A stretch of 64,000 nucleotides of DNA, taken from contig WNYE01000121.1 of NCBI GenBank assembly GCA_021396245.1, forward strand, positions 27,710-91,709, in the 5' to 3' direction. Source of the DNA: Sporothrix humicola. Lineage: Eukaryota; Ascomycota; Sordariomycetes; Ophiostomatales; Ophiostomataceae. Below are positions 33,216-43,317 of the stretch, in pieces; the first letter of the stretch is position 1, and the number at the start of each line of letters is the position of its first letter. The position numbers and the translations under genes are program-made. A model generated the notes under the pieces. It saw nothing but the letters and a program-made list of their open reading frames with translations, searched no databases and was not told the DNA's origin.

Positions 33216-33999
33216 ATGTCCACGAACATCCACCTCGAGCGGCTCCAACTAGTCAACGCCATGGCAGTGTACCTTGGGCAGCACCACCCATAGATTGATG
33301 CCAACCGCGATGCCCTGGTGGCTTTTATGCGTCCCCGAAAGCTGGTCTGGGCAGAAAACAACAAGGCCGAGACTCAGACTGAGTCCAAGACCGACCATGC
33401 CTCAAGCCCTCCTTCGTCTCCGTCTGAAGAGGCTCCCAACACTGGCCATGATTACTTTGGCCCATGGTCGTCCCAGGACATGCCATTTTACTTCCTCGTG
33501 GACTTCCACGTATTGGCATGCAACCTCATTATGGACTATGTGGATGTGGAATTCGACCTCAAAGACATGTACATGACCGTGTCCAGATCATTTTACGCTG
33601 CCCAGTCCCGCTCCGGCCAGCTCGAAACAGAAGTGCAAGGCCAGACCGAGGAGACCAGGGAGACATCTGTCAATGATGGCGGGTCGGGTCTTAGACATGT
33701 TGGCCATAGTGACAGCAACAGCGACGGCAACGACTCTGTCGTCCTTGAACCCATGGATACCAATGTGATGGCCGCCGCAGCCCAGTATGGATTCATGAAC
33801 TTGGATTACCTGCGTGAGTATATGGCCCTCTAACCCAAGCCTCTTTTCTTTGTCGCAGAGTCTAACCCATTTTCCAGAGATCCCTCCGGCCGTGGAACCC
33901 GGCCCGTTCTCCGAGGCTGAGCTTTGCAATACCTGGGACATCAACAATAATTCCAAGCAGAGAGGCGGTGAAGGTACCGACAATGGAGACATGCAGTAG
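33216..33999 (+). pseudogene. Array family subgroup 3 with one premature TAG
   Basis: Exons 33216-33813 and 33878-33999 (phase-1 intron, GTGAGT donor) would give 239 codons. They are in frame throughout except for TAG at 33291-33293, codon 26, in QHHP-stop-IDANRD. Sister copies have CAA or CAG (Gln) there (HPQL, HPQI), so this is a C-to-T change in a CpA context. Downstream blocks are intact: MRPRKLVW, MPFYFLVDFHVLACNLIMD, MAAAAAQYGFMNLDYL. Splice sites and promoter are also intact, so the inactivation is recent or the product restarts downstream. Confidence 0.75.
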
Positions 34000-34189
34000 T
34001 GGTGACGAGCTGAAAGATATCAATGGAAGGAACAATGAGGACAACGCAGGAGAATAACAGCGGCACTTCTCGTGTTAGCTAATAATACCTTTGGCCTCTC
34101 GTATGAGCCAGGACAGAACGAAGAATACTAGATTAAAATCGATGTTCTTGAATCCCTACGAACTGGATATGATATGTGACAGACCAAAC

Positions 34190-34335
34190 ATGACAACAAT
34201 AGGCCTTCGAAAAATTACCCCACCCGGCTTGAGCTCGCTGAGGCAATAGTAGCCTATCTAAACCAGCACCACTCTGAGGTCGACATGAATGCTCAGGACC
34301 TCAGCACTATGGTGTGTCCCAGAAAGATGTACTAG
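34190..34335 (+). pseudogene. Array family subgroup 3, 5' relic
   Basis: A short frame reads SKNYPTRLELAEAIVAYLNQ, then HHSEVDMNAQDLSTMVCPRKMY and a stop. This equals the N-terminal helix and a decayed MRPRKLNW block (MVCPRKMY). No core follows. It is a truncated tandem copy between two larger pseudogenes. Confidence 0.7.
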
Positions 34336-34550
34336 GGAGGCGACGACAGGATAATTCTTTCTACCTTCCGTTTCTAGTCGATGCAATGATTTATTTATTC
34401 TTTTCAGGCAGAGTTTTACGCGTTGGTTCCAGAAGAGAAATTTTTTGAGCTTGTTCTTTCAATCATCAACAATTAACAGCCCTTCACTTCCGTACCCATT
34501 TCTTTCTTCCATAAACCATCCCTTCCTCGATTCATAAACGGCCGGACGGA

Positions 34551-35270
34551 ATGTCGACGAAGCACCACCTCGGCCGGCTCCAGCTCGCTGGCGCCATACT
34601 CAATACCTCAACGAACACCACCCTCAAATCGAGGCGACTGTTCACGATCTGGTCGATACAATGCGTCCTCGCAAATTGAACTGGAACCATGAGTATCAGC
34701 TCGAAGTTGGCACGAAGCCAATTATCACATCAGCCCCCCCTTCTCTCTCGCCCGAGACTCCCAACTCTGACGACGGCGACTTTGTTGGCACCTGGGCTGC
34801 CAACGAGACCCCTTTCTACATTGTGATTGATTTTCACATCGCAGCCTGCAACCTGATACTGGACCACACAGAGCTTGACTTTGAGCTTCGTGCCATGTAT
34901 GTGGCCGTTTCGAATCTTTTCTACTCGAACCAGGACGGCCAAACTACTGAGGTCTTGACCAAAGAGGGCACCTCGGATGTTGGGGCTGTCGACAGCGGCC
35001 ACGACAACAAACCGGTCGTGTTCGAGCCCATGGAGGCTATGGTTGCTGCCGCGGCCGCCCATTACAGGTTCATGGCCCCAAACTACCTCCGTGAGTAAAA
35101 CACACACTCTCTCTACAGTCTTTTTCACTTGTACACATTCTGACACCAAACCAGAGCTCCTACAGATTGGGGAGGACGGCCCATTTTTGGAGGCCGACTC
35201 TTGCGGCGATTTTGACACCGCCCACAATAGCAAGAAGGCTGGCGACGACGGTGAGGGCAATGGGCAGTAA
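34551..35270 (+). pseudogene. Array family subgroup 3, single-base frameshift
   Basis: ATG 34551 opens MSTKHHLGRLQLAGAIL; the frame shifts near 34600, where one base is missing before TACCTCAACGAACACCAC (YLNEHH). The rest is in one frame: MRPRKLNW, TPFYIVIDFHIAACNLILD, ELDFELRAMYVAVSNLFYS, MVAAAAAHYRFMAPNYL. The phase-1 intron 35091-35154 and exon 2 (35155-35270, ending GEGNGQ) are intact. A degenerate TTTTACGCGTTGG box lies at 34414. Restart at the Met of MRPR is possible but would remove the conserved helix. Confidence 0.75.
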
Positions 35271-35921
35271 TGGTCACAGAAAGAGACTGCCTACGGCCAA
35301 CGCCAGAAAACCCAGTTTGATACGGGGGGGCTTAACAATGAAGATCACCATCCCGGCCCTAGCCGTCAACAAGGCCAATGAAGAAGATGGATATATAAGG
35401 CGGCGATACTTTGGGCCTGTTCACAGGCCTAGTTTAAATAGAGATACATGCAATGATCTTGAAGACTCAAGAAAAGTGACATATACGTGACTGATATACA
35501 AAGAAACCGTGAACACATCTCTAGAATTGTACAGCAGTGAACAGGAATGGACATATCCATTTTTCAAACCAGAATAATGTTGGCCGAAAATGTACGAAGT
35601 GATGCAAGAACAAAATGTTCTAGCTTCGATTCATTATGGTCGAAAATGACAGCCTCGCTCCTTCCGTTTCCAGCGTATCGACAACATCAGGTCGTGCCTT
35701 CCCTTTTTGTCGTTTTTATTTCCTCGCCACGCAAACGGATTTGACGCGTCCCATTTGTTTTCAGAACTTTTGGCCACGGACTCGTCCTGCATTCCCTGGG
35801 ACACGATCATACTTCTACTCACATCTTGCCTTAACTCGTTCTGCGTTTCTAAGACACTATCACACTTCTCCTCGCATATTCATTTTCCCGCCAATCCCTC
35901 ATATACAGCAACGCGACGACG
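35271..35921. other. Intergenic region
   Basis: Contains the promoter module 35656-35750; otherwise no coding pattern. Confidence 0.4.
35656..35750 (+). promoter_or_regulatory. Array promoter module, canonical
   Basis: CGCTCCTTCCGTTTCC at 35656, CGTGCCTTCCCTTTTTG at 35693-35709, GCAAACGGATTTGACGCGTC at 35731-35750. All three boxes are near consensus, about 170 bases before the ATG. No TATA box. Confidence 0.75.
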
Positions 35922-36654
35922 ATGGAGTCCAGCAGTTTCGTGGCCCGAGTTCGGTTGGCCAGAGCAATGGCAACATACTTCCGCCTCAAACACCCTCAGC
36001 TCCAGATCAGCACTGCCGACCTCGTGAACGCCATGCGTCCACGCAAGCTTAACTGGGCTTCTGAGCACCGGACCGATCCCACTTCCTCTCAGATCAACGA
36101 TAACAACTCCTTTGCGAAATGGTCCGTTAGAGACACAAAGTTCTACCTCGTGGTGGATTTCCATGTTGCGGCATCTAACTTGATCATGGATCATCTCGAT
36201 TTGGATCTCGACTTTAAAGACATGTTTATGGCAGCCTGTGTCATGTTTTATTCAGATCTAGTCGAGGCGAAGAACAAAGTGGATGAGATCACCGTGACTC
36301 CTGCAGAGACGGGTGGACAAGATTTGCCCGATCTAAACAACGCTGAGATCAACACCGTGACTTTCGCGCTCGATCACGAGATGGACCCGATCGTCGCAGC
36401 AGCAGTTGCTGAGTATCAGTTTCTGCAACTTGACTACTTGCGTAAGTGAGAAAGCTTCCAATATTTTTTTCCGTCTATTCTACAATTTTAACATTTAATC
36501 AGAACTTCCAATCATCGAGGATACTGACCGCCAGTTCGGTGCGGCCAGTTCTGGTAACGATACCGACAACGTGGACGAAAACAACAGTCCTGGCAGTGCC
36601 GACAACAACGACCACATGGACAACGAGAGCCGCAATAATGACGGCAAAAAGTGA
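35922..36654 (+). CDS. Array family subgroup 3
   Basis: Exons 35922-36441 and 36503-36654 (61-base phase-1 intron) give 223 residues. ARVRLARAMATYFRLKHPQL, ADLVNAMRPRKLNW, TKFYLVVDFHVAASNLIMD, DLDLDFKDMFMAACVMFYS and IVAAAVAEYQFLQLDYL are all present. Exon 2 reads QLPIIED, then an Asn/Asp-rich tail ending NNDGKK. All conserved blocks, splice signals and promoter boxes are intact; this is the best-preserved unit of the array. Confidence 0.85.
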
Positions 36655-37270
36655 ACAGGTGTGAAGACCTCTGCCGCCCATCCACCCGCCGGCCTTCTGC
36701 TCGACAACACAACAAATGCCAAGAAGTGATGCGATCGTCAAGTTACAACATGGTGCTCTGAAGCTATTATGCGGATAGACAGCTATTTTACAAAGCTAGC
36801 ATCAAGAAAGATATGAGATACAAGGGGTTATGGACGAAAAGGAGCAAGGTATCGAGAACAGAATAAACGCAAAACACAATTCTATCAAATACACTGTGCG
36901 TGTGCAATGCGTGATGCCATTATTGTGCTGCCTTCATGCTGGGCAACGACAATGTAACTCATGCCCGCAGAGAGATGGCATCAATAAAAATTAATCATGA
37001 CAGCGAGTGTTTTCAATAATATCAAACAGGAAATAATGGACGTATTTCGCAAAAATATCCTTCGTTCAATGGTAATTATGAAAACTCTGCACCTTCCATA
37101 TTGAAAATATCGACAACCAGCCATGGTCGTGCCTTCCGTTTTTGTTGTATTTTGTCTTCTTGCGTGTCAAGAAAAGCTCTGAGGAGATCTTCCAGATTTT
37201 TTTCGCAACTTTTCCAAACACAATCATCCTTTTTCTTCACCTTATTGCTTTGTCCGACAACACAAACAAA
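36655..37270. promoter_or_regulatory. Intergenic with partial promoter module
   Basis: CACCTTCCATATTG at 37090 and CGTGCCTTCCGTTTTTG at 37128-37144 are the two CTTCC boxes. No GACGCG box is found. TTATTGTGCTGCCTTC near 36919 recalls an extra upstream element of other copies. No gene visible. Confidence 0.5.
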
Positions 37271-37981
37271 ATGCCGTCAGGGTATTTCCAAGACCGACTG
37301 AGGCTTGCTTCGGCGATCTGCACGTTCTTTCAGACTCAGAACCAAGAGCTCGAATACGACACCCAGCACATTGTGGGCTTGATGCGGCCGAGACAACTGT
37401 ATGCCGTTGACAACAACAATCTCTTTGGCGACTGGGATCCCGAGACAACGCCCTTTTATCTGGTCATTGACCTCCATGTGGCCATCTCCAACATGCTCAT
37501 AGACAAGCAGGATGCGGACATCGATATGGAGTCGATTTTCATGAAAGTGTCCGTCCTCTTCTACACGAATACGGCCAATACTTCTGACACGCCGCTGGCG
37601 GACGACGGACCAGAAGATATCAACATCAAGTACGACCGGATTTGGATGGCATCGATGGACTCTGCCGCGGCCTCGGCCGCCGTTCACTACGGGTTCTTCA
37701 ATCTAGATTACCTCCGTAAGTTGGCACCTAGATATTTTCCATCCTTTTTTACGATTTCTAACATTCTACCAGAGGTGGACTTTGGAATGGCTGACGACCA
37801 GCAATTCGGCAAGGAGATGTGTGCCTCTTCTAACAACGAAGATGACGGCGGTGACCACCACATCACTGCCAGCAACGACACTGGAGCCGATGCCAACAGT
37901 ACTGAAGGCAGAAACCCCGATGTTGACCAGAACACAAATGCGGCGGATGCCATGGATGGAGGGGACAATGTCACAAAATAA
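37271..37981 (+). CDS. Array family subgroup 3, frame-keeping intron
   Basis: Exons 37271-37715 and 37773-37981 give 217 residues. DRLRLASAICTFFQTQNQEL, GLMRPRQLYA, FGDWDPETTPFYLVIDLHVAISNMLID and AAASAAVHYGFFNLDYL are present. The 57-base intron has the family splice signals but no stop and a length divisible by three. Unspliced RNA would also be translated through, adding 19 residues. Exon 2 is acidic and Asn/Asp-rich, ending GGDNVTK. The upstream frame back to 37142 is leader sequence. Confidence 0.8.
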   Translation: MPSGYFQDRLRLASAICTFFQTQNQELEYDTQHIVGLMRPRQLYAVDNNNLFGDWDPETTPFYLVIDLHVAISNMLIDKQDADIDMESIFMKVSVLFYTNTANTSDTPLADDGPEDINIKYDRIWMASMDSAAASAAVHYGFFNLDYLRKLAPRYFPSFFTISNILPEVDFGMADDQQFGKEMCASSNNEDDGGDHHITASNDTGADANSTEGRNPDVDQNTNAADAMDGGDNVTK

Positions 37982-38224
37982 AGGACAAAAGGTTCTGCGG
38001 CAATATCTTCAGATCTTCAGCCCTTTAGTTGGACACACAGCTACCCTAGACAGACGTTGTGCCAAACAGTCGTGGGATGTCAGAAATATGAGCAGAACTA
38101 GACAATCTCACGAGGAAGAAGACGAACAAAGAACAATGTCGTTCTAAATGAAAAACAAAACACACACAAGATTCCAAGATCGATGTTATGAAGCCAGTGC
38201 AAATCGTGAAAATTCTGTGAACTT

Positions 38225-38323
38225 TGCTCCTTCCATATTCAACGTTATAGCAATGTCAGATCGCTCTTTCCATTTTAGAAATTTTCATACCTCGAGACCA
38301 CCCGCAAACAAATTCTGACGCGT
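38225..38323 (+). promoter_or_regulatory. Array promoter module
   Basis: TGCTCCTTCCATATTC at 38225, CGCTCTTTCCATTTTAG at 38262-38278, GCAAACAAATTCTGACGCGT at 38304-38323. About 145 bases before the ATG. Confidence 0.7.
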
Positions 38324-38468
38324 AATTGAAATTTTCTTTTGTTTACCGCCACGCACCATCTTCTGTACCCTCAAGCATTTACCTTCACCTACATCGTCAC
38401 CATTTCTTGAGGACTAGGTACCTTTCTCACTCTTCACATCTTTCGACGTTGATACACAACTGGCCGAA

Positions 38469-39280
38469 ATGGTTCGTCAGATCCTACAGGCTCGACTCCG
38501 GCTCGCCGGCGCCATGTTGACATATCTTCGTGTCCGGCACCCTCAGCTAGACATCGACATCGCCGGCATCGTTGCAGCCATGCATCCACGAGTGCTAAAC
38601 TGGCCGGATAACACGCAGGGTGTGGACGATGCGGACATGGCCAATCCCACCACCGCTCAGCTTGCCGACCACAACCCATTCTCGGACTGGTCCGCTGCTG
38701 AGACCAAGTTCTATCATGTTGTCGATTTCCATGTCGCTGCAGCGAACATTCTGATCGATAATGCTCAGTTGGATCTCGATCTCGATTTTGAAGAGTTCTT
38801 CAATGCCGCGTCCGTTATGTTTTACTCGAATGTCCACGCAATGGAAACAGACAAGCCTGGCAAAGCCGTCACGGAGGCTATCAAACACGACATTGAAGGA
38901 TTCAGCGCAAGCGACCTCGACACACTCTCCTCTGCTTTCATCGAGCCGATGGATCCAACTGCCGCCGCTGCAGCTGCGGAGTTCAAGTTTATGCATCTCA
39001 CCTATCTTCGTAAGTAAAGACACAAACTTATTCTCCTCGTTCTGTTAATATGTTCGGACAATCTAACATTTTGCCAGAACTTCCCAAGATTGATGATGCA
39101 CCAGCACAGTCCCCCGAAACGGTGACGGAGGTTGATTCTGTCCCCGAGGAGCATGTCGACGGCAAGCCCGGTCTCACTGATGCCAACACGGACATCGACA
39201 ACGCGGCAAATGACGAGGAAAACACAGCAGGGGGACACACCGTCGACTCGGATGTCAGCAATGGAGAACAAGCCGTCTAA
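38469..39280 (+). CDS. Array family subgroup 3
   Basis: Exons 38469-39009 and 39078-39280 (68-base phase-1 intron) give 247 residues. ARLRLAGAMLTYLRVRHPQL, AAMHPRVLNW, FSDWSAAETKFYHVVDFHVAAAN, LDLDLDFEEFFNAASVMFYS and AAAAAAEFKFMHLTYL are the conserved blocks. MRPR has become MHPR. Exon 2 (LPKIDDAP) is among the longest tails, acidic and ending NGEQAV. Closest to the 35922 gene in the core (TKFY, MFYS). Confidence 0.8.
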
Positions 39281-39879
39281 ATCACCTCGTGGCGATTGAA
39301 ATATGAAGACAGAGGAGCAGAACGGTGGGCACACACGGTTCCCAGGTTATGTGACAGGGACAGCAACTTGAACCTGAATGGCATCGGGCCCACGTTTCGT
39401 TTTCGTTTAGAAATTGGAAGTATTTAAGAATACCAGAACAAAACATTGAAACTGTGAAGATGAACATCATAGGAATGGTCGATCGTCCAAAAGATAACAA
39501 CATAAAAGGAGCCCTTCGTACGTTGTGCTGCAGTGAAATGATGTTCCTTCCATTTTCAGCTATTGGCCACACCACATCACAGCCTTTGATTCGACCACAA
39601 TTGAGTTTGCTTTTCAACTAAAAAAAAAAAAACCTCTCCTGTTCTCTTTTTTTTCTTCTTTTTTTTCCGTTCTTTTTACTTTTTTTTTTTATCTGGTTTT
39701 CTTCGAAAAATAATTTATGGCCGCTCAAAAAAAAAAAAAAAAAAAAAGGAAAAAAAAAAATGATTCGACGACGTTTTCTTAAAGTTAACTCTGCATCACA
39801 ATAAAACTATGCTTTCCACTTTTGATAGGTTACGTTCGCAACTTTGAGTTTACGGTCTTAAACCATTTCGACCCGGCGA
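39281..39879. other. Intergenic, interrupted promoter
   Basis: Only one module box remains (TTCCTTCCATTTTC at 39544-39557). It is separated from the coding remnant downstream by an A/T-rich dispersed repeat. Confidence 0.5.
39620..39786. repeat. Dispersed A/T-rich repeat, copy 1
   Basis: Layout: 13 A, T-rich block with CCGTT and TTTTTTATCTGGTTTTCT, AATAATTTATGGCCGC, about 22 A, GG, 11 A, then TGATTCGACGACG and TTTTCTTAAAGTT. The same order and nearly the same bases recur at 63832-64000. Its right end is undefined because the other copy runs off the window. Confidence 0.85.
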
Positions 39880-40521
39880 GCTCCCAACGGCATCCAGGCC
39901 ATACGCCCGCGCAAACTCAATTGGCCGATCGAGGCAGACGACTCCGTGCTTGGTGCTTCTAATGGCCATAAAGAGACATGTTCTCGGCCCGGTCAACCGA
40001 AGCAAAACTCTTTGCCTCATTGATGATGTCCATGTGGCAGCGGTCCGCCACTCTACCGGACGCCGACAGCATTTTGTGGGCGAGACGGCCCATGGCCGAC
40101 TATTTCGATGAGCATGGATCACTCAAAGTCTCGGGAAATAGCTATGTGGAGTGGCCACAGCCTGGAGACATTCTCGCCGGGACCCAAGCCGACGGCCACT
40201 ACTGTTTGTTTTCTCCAAACGGCCGCGGCTTATGGCATCATGGACAAAACTGGCGAGGCTACCGAGAACGGTGGACACGGCATCATGGATGCAAACATCG
40301 GGGCCGGAGCACCCTCCATGCATGCCGACATGATGCACCCGGTCGCCGCAGCTGCTGCGACTCAATATGAAATGTTTCAGCTCGACTACCTCCAAATCAA
40401 ATCATCGTTCATAGACACAAAGCGGAAGTATGGACCAAAAGGATCGTTAATTGTATCGAGAAGACATTTGTCGAAGAAGCGAGATCTGTTAGACAAATTC
40501 TGCACACCGGGATCACAGTGA
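39880..40521 (+). pseudogene. Mosaic array pseudogene (subgroups 3 and 4)
   Basis: GIQAIRPRKLNWP at 39891 is a subgroup 3 N-terminal block. DDVHVAAVRHS at 40024 is a decayed DFHVAA core. MADYFDEHGSLKVS at 40094 matches MADYFEEHGSIRAS of the subgroup 4 gene at 59108. MHPVAAAAATQYEMFQLDYLQ at about 40336 is a subgroup 3 exon 1 end. Frames change between blocks and no single product is possible. The splice donor is gone. It looks like several recombination events between copies. Confidence 0.65.
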
Positions 40522-40562
40522 CGTGTGTTGCTTCTGTATTTTGCGTATTCACTACACCGTGG

Positions 40563-40618
40563 GTCGTGCCTTCCGCATTCACTACTTTTGGCCCCTGACA
40601 AACGGGACGTGACGCGTT
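40563..40618 (+). promoter_or_regulatory. Array promoter module, short form
   Basis: TCGTGCCTTCCGCATTC at 40564, then ACAAACGGGACGTGACGCGTT at 40598-40618. Only one CTTCC box is close by. 170 bases before the ATG. Confidence 0.6.
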
Positions 40619-40787
40619 GTTCAAAATGATATCTCTCTCGCGCTTTTTTTTTAATCTTCTCAGTATCATCAACTCCTGTCTACTCTCGATCATTCTCCTC
40701 TTCCTCCAGCACCACGACACCACCCGAACGAGCATCCAGCAACCAACTTTACAGCACACCTGGCCATCCACGTTCACACTGAGCAAG

Positions 40788-41430
40788 ATGTGTTCCATGT
40801 ATCTTCGCAACCGGATCCGGCTGGCCACGGCCATGGCCTCGTACCTTTATACACACCACCCCGAGTCGGAGATCAACACAAACACCGATGAGCTCGTCAA
40901 GTTAATGAAGCCCCGATCCTTTGGACATGAATCTGGCACTCGAAATGGCTTCGCAATGGCCACTGTGCAGCTCTTTGACGCCTGGGATGCTAGCACGACA
41001 CCGTTCTATATGATGGTGGACTTCCACGTTGCTATGACCAATCTGGTCATTGACGGAGCAAAGGTCGATGTTAATGTCGACGAGATGCTCATGGCAGTCA
41101 CGGGACTCTACTACTCCGGCCACGACCAGGGTGCAGAGACCGTCACGAACGAGTTTGTCATAAAAAACGATCTAGTCATGGCCAATGCCATTGACATTGT
41201 GGCGGGCGTTGCTGCGGCTCACTACCGCATACTTGAGATGGACCATCTCAGTAAGTCTTGAGGCTCCCGCATTCTATTTATATTACACAGACTAACACAT
41301 CCTATCAGAGAATCAAATGGAAAAGGTTGAGCTACTGAAGTCCATGTATGGGCTTGACAGCACCCCAAAGCCGGCCGACAAAACTGAAAGCCATGATGGC
41401 GACCAAGCGAACATCGACAAAAAACGATAG
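40788..41430 (+). CDS. Array family subgroup 3
   Basis: Exons 40788-41250 and 41309-41430 (58-base phase-1 intron, donor after HLS/K) give 194 residues. NRIRLATAMASYLYTHHPES, ELVKLMKPRSFG, FDAWDASTTPFYMMVDFHVAMTNLVID, VDVNVDEMLMAVTGLYYS and AGVAAAHYRILEMDHL are present. The tail is lysine-rich (KNQMEKVELLKSMYG), unlike the acidic tails of its sisters. Frames after the stop still read tail-like sequence (KRIIDDKITVKTD), so the original tail may have been longer and was cut by a frameshift. Confidence 0.75.
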
Positions 41431-41852
41431 CTGCAAAGGCGACAAGCGCATTATTGACGATAAGATCACCGTCAAGACTGATGTTCCGTCCAGTCATCTG
41501 GCAAACATTGCTGCCACCATGGAGATCAACAAGAACCAAGACCAAGGGTCGACACGGACGGTCCGGGACGGAAGGGGAGAAGTCAACATAGGATCCAACA
41601 AGGACAGTACAGAAGATGCCCGGATGCACTGAACGTTGCTTTGATTCAAAGACCAACGCGCGTGTCGGCGAAGACACCGGCGCCGACACCACCTTATTGT
41701 CATGGAGGAGAATTGGTACTGAGCCTAGCAGACGAGTTAGACTGAATGATATGATGCGGCCGGCGATTCCCAGCTTCATGACAGCCAACTTCGTGACTGA
41801 TGCTCAGGTCATTGGCCAGTATATCATGGCGGATAAGGAAAGGTGCACGGAC
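41431..41852. other. Intergenic, possible lost tail
   Basis: Open Lys/Asp-rich frames continue to 41632 and 41864 but have no start or splice support. No other feature visible. Confidence 0.3.
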
Positions 41853-42180
41853 TTTGTCGTTTGAGGATTAAATGCTCCAAGCAACCAGCTAGACTTCTCA
41901 CTGGGTCCCTTTGTTCTTTTGGAATTAAATGCTCAAAACAACCAGCCAACTTCTCACTATTCCCTTTTGTTGTTTAGAGATTAAATGCCCCAAGCAGCGT
42001 ACTGGACTTCAAACTCCTTTGTCCTTGGAAGATTAAATGCTCCAAACAACCGTCTTGACTTCCCGTTGCGTCCATTTTATTGTTTGAGGATTAAATGGTC
42101 CAAACGGCCTTCTAGTCTTCTCACTAGGGAATTTGTTGTTTGAGGATTAAATGCTCCAAACAGCCAGCTAAACTTTACAT
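41853..42180. repeat. Minisatellite, six copies of a 52-58 base unit
   Basis: Each unit reads like TTTGTTGTTTGAGGATTAAA, then TGCTCCAAACARCCAGCTWG and ACTTCTCACTAGGG. The GATTAAATG(C/G) word recurs at about 41866, 41922, 41980, 42031, 42089 and 42146. Copies differ by 10-25%, so the array is not recent. The unit contains TGCTCCAA, not the promoter box. Confidence 0.85.
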
Positions 42181-42716
42181 TTTCCTCTTCTGTTGCTATT
42201 CTCCTTCCTACTGTCTTTAATAATATTTCACCTTTATCATCTGCGCCGACTTTATCCCGTGCGTTGTGAAGTGTCGAAATTGAGATCGTGGATCTCAGTA
42301 TTATGTGCCCATTGAATAACATGTGTCTTGGAAGTGAACAAAAATGAAGAGACGGGGTGCGAGACTTGAAGAAAGACATCGAAAAAGAGATCATAAACAA
42401 AGCCGTGTTCACAATTCTTTTACGCTGAGCGTGGTTCTTTGTTGCGCGAGCGATAACGCGAACCGATGCTCCTTCCCTATATGACATATTGGACGCCATG
42501 CATCGCTCCTTCCATTTTCAATTTTGCTACGCCAATTTGACCTCCAGCAGAATTTTACGCGTCGCAATGTTTTCTTTTGCTTTCTGGCACTCTGATTGTT
42601 TCTTCTTTCTTTCTTCCAGCTCTTTGTCTCCAAACAACCCGACATTTCGCGCACCACACACAACCCCTTTGTCTCCTTAGCAAAAACACTTCGCACAACA
42701 ATAACCTTTGTTCACA
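42181..42716. other. Intergenic region
   Basis: Apart from the promoter module 42466-42563, no coding sequence is seen. Confidence 0.4.
42466..42563 (+). promoter_or_regulatory. Array promoter module, canonical
   Basis: ATGCTCCTTCCCTATATG at 42466, CGCTCCTTCCATTTTC at 42504-42519, CAGAATTTTACGCGTC at 42548-42563. About 155 bases before the ATG. Confidence 0.75.
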
Positions 42717-43317
42717 ATGACCCCCAGCCTCCTCTCGGAGCGACTGCGACTTGGAGGTGCCATTGCGAGCTATTTGCATGTCCGCTTGCCCCAAGTTGAG
42801 GTCAGTGTCAACAGCATCGTCGACCTGATGCGCCCGAGACGTTTGAAGTGGCCTGACGCGACCACCGAGCTCAATCATGACGCGGACCACCTTGCCTCCT
42901 GGTGTGAGTCTACAACGCCTTTCTACATGGTAGTCGATTCTCATGTGGCAATCTTTAATTTTATCATTGATCATCCAGACCTGCACGTTGACCTGAAGGA
43001 ATTTTTCTTCACCGTGTCCAGCGTCTTTTCCTCGGATGAGTATGAGAAGGGCGAGGATGTGCGGACCGGCGAGGCCGCCGTGATGATGGACTCTGTCGCG
43101 GCAGCTGCCGCGGCCGAGTACAGAATCATGCAGCTCGACTACTTGGGTAAGTAAAAGGACGCATCCTCCGATCTTGATACATTTGTGAATCCTTTCTAAC
43201 ATATTGTCAGAGCTGGCACCAAATGTTAGCAACTGCGAGGCCGACGATGACAGCGCCGGAGCGGGCGGCAAGCCCAACAGCAAGCCCAGCAACAGTGACG
43301 GAGGCAAAGGTCTCTAG
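42717..43317 (+). CDS. Array family subgroup 3
   Basis: Exons 42717-43146 and 43211-43317 (64-base phase-1 intron) give 178 residues. ERLRLGGAIASYLHVRLPQV, DLMRPRRLKW, STTPFYMVVDSHVAIFNFIID, LHVDLKEFFFTVSSVFSS and AAAAAAEYRIMQLDYL are conserved. The core Phe is Ser (DSHVA). The linker between core and end block is short. Exon 2 reads ELAPNVSN with a Gly/Asn/Lys tail ending GGKGL. Its 3' part and flank were duplicated downstream. Confidence 0.8.

Noticed and set aside
41348..41864. Two Lys/Asp-rich frames after the 40788 gene
   Set aside because: No start context or splice acceptor; could be a lost tail but not a gene.
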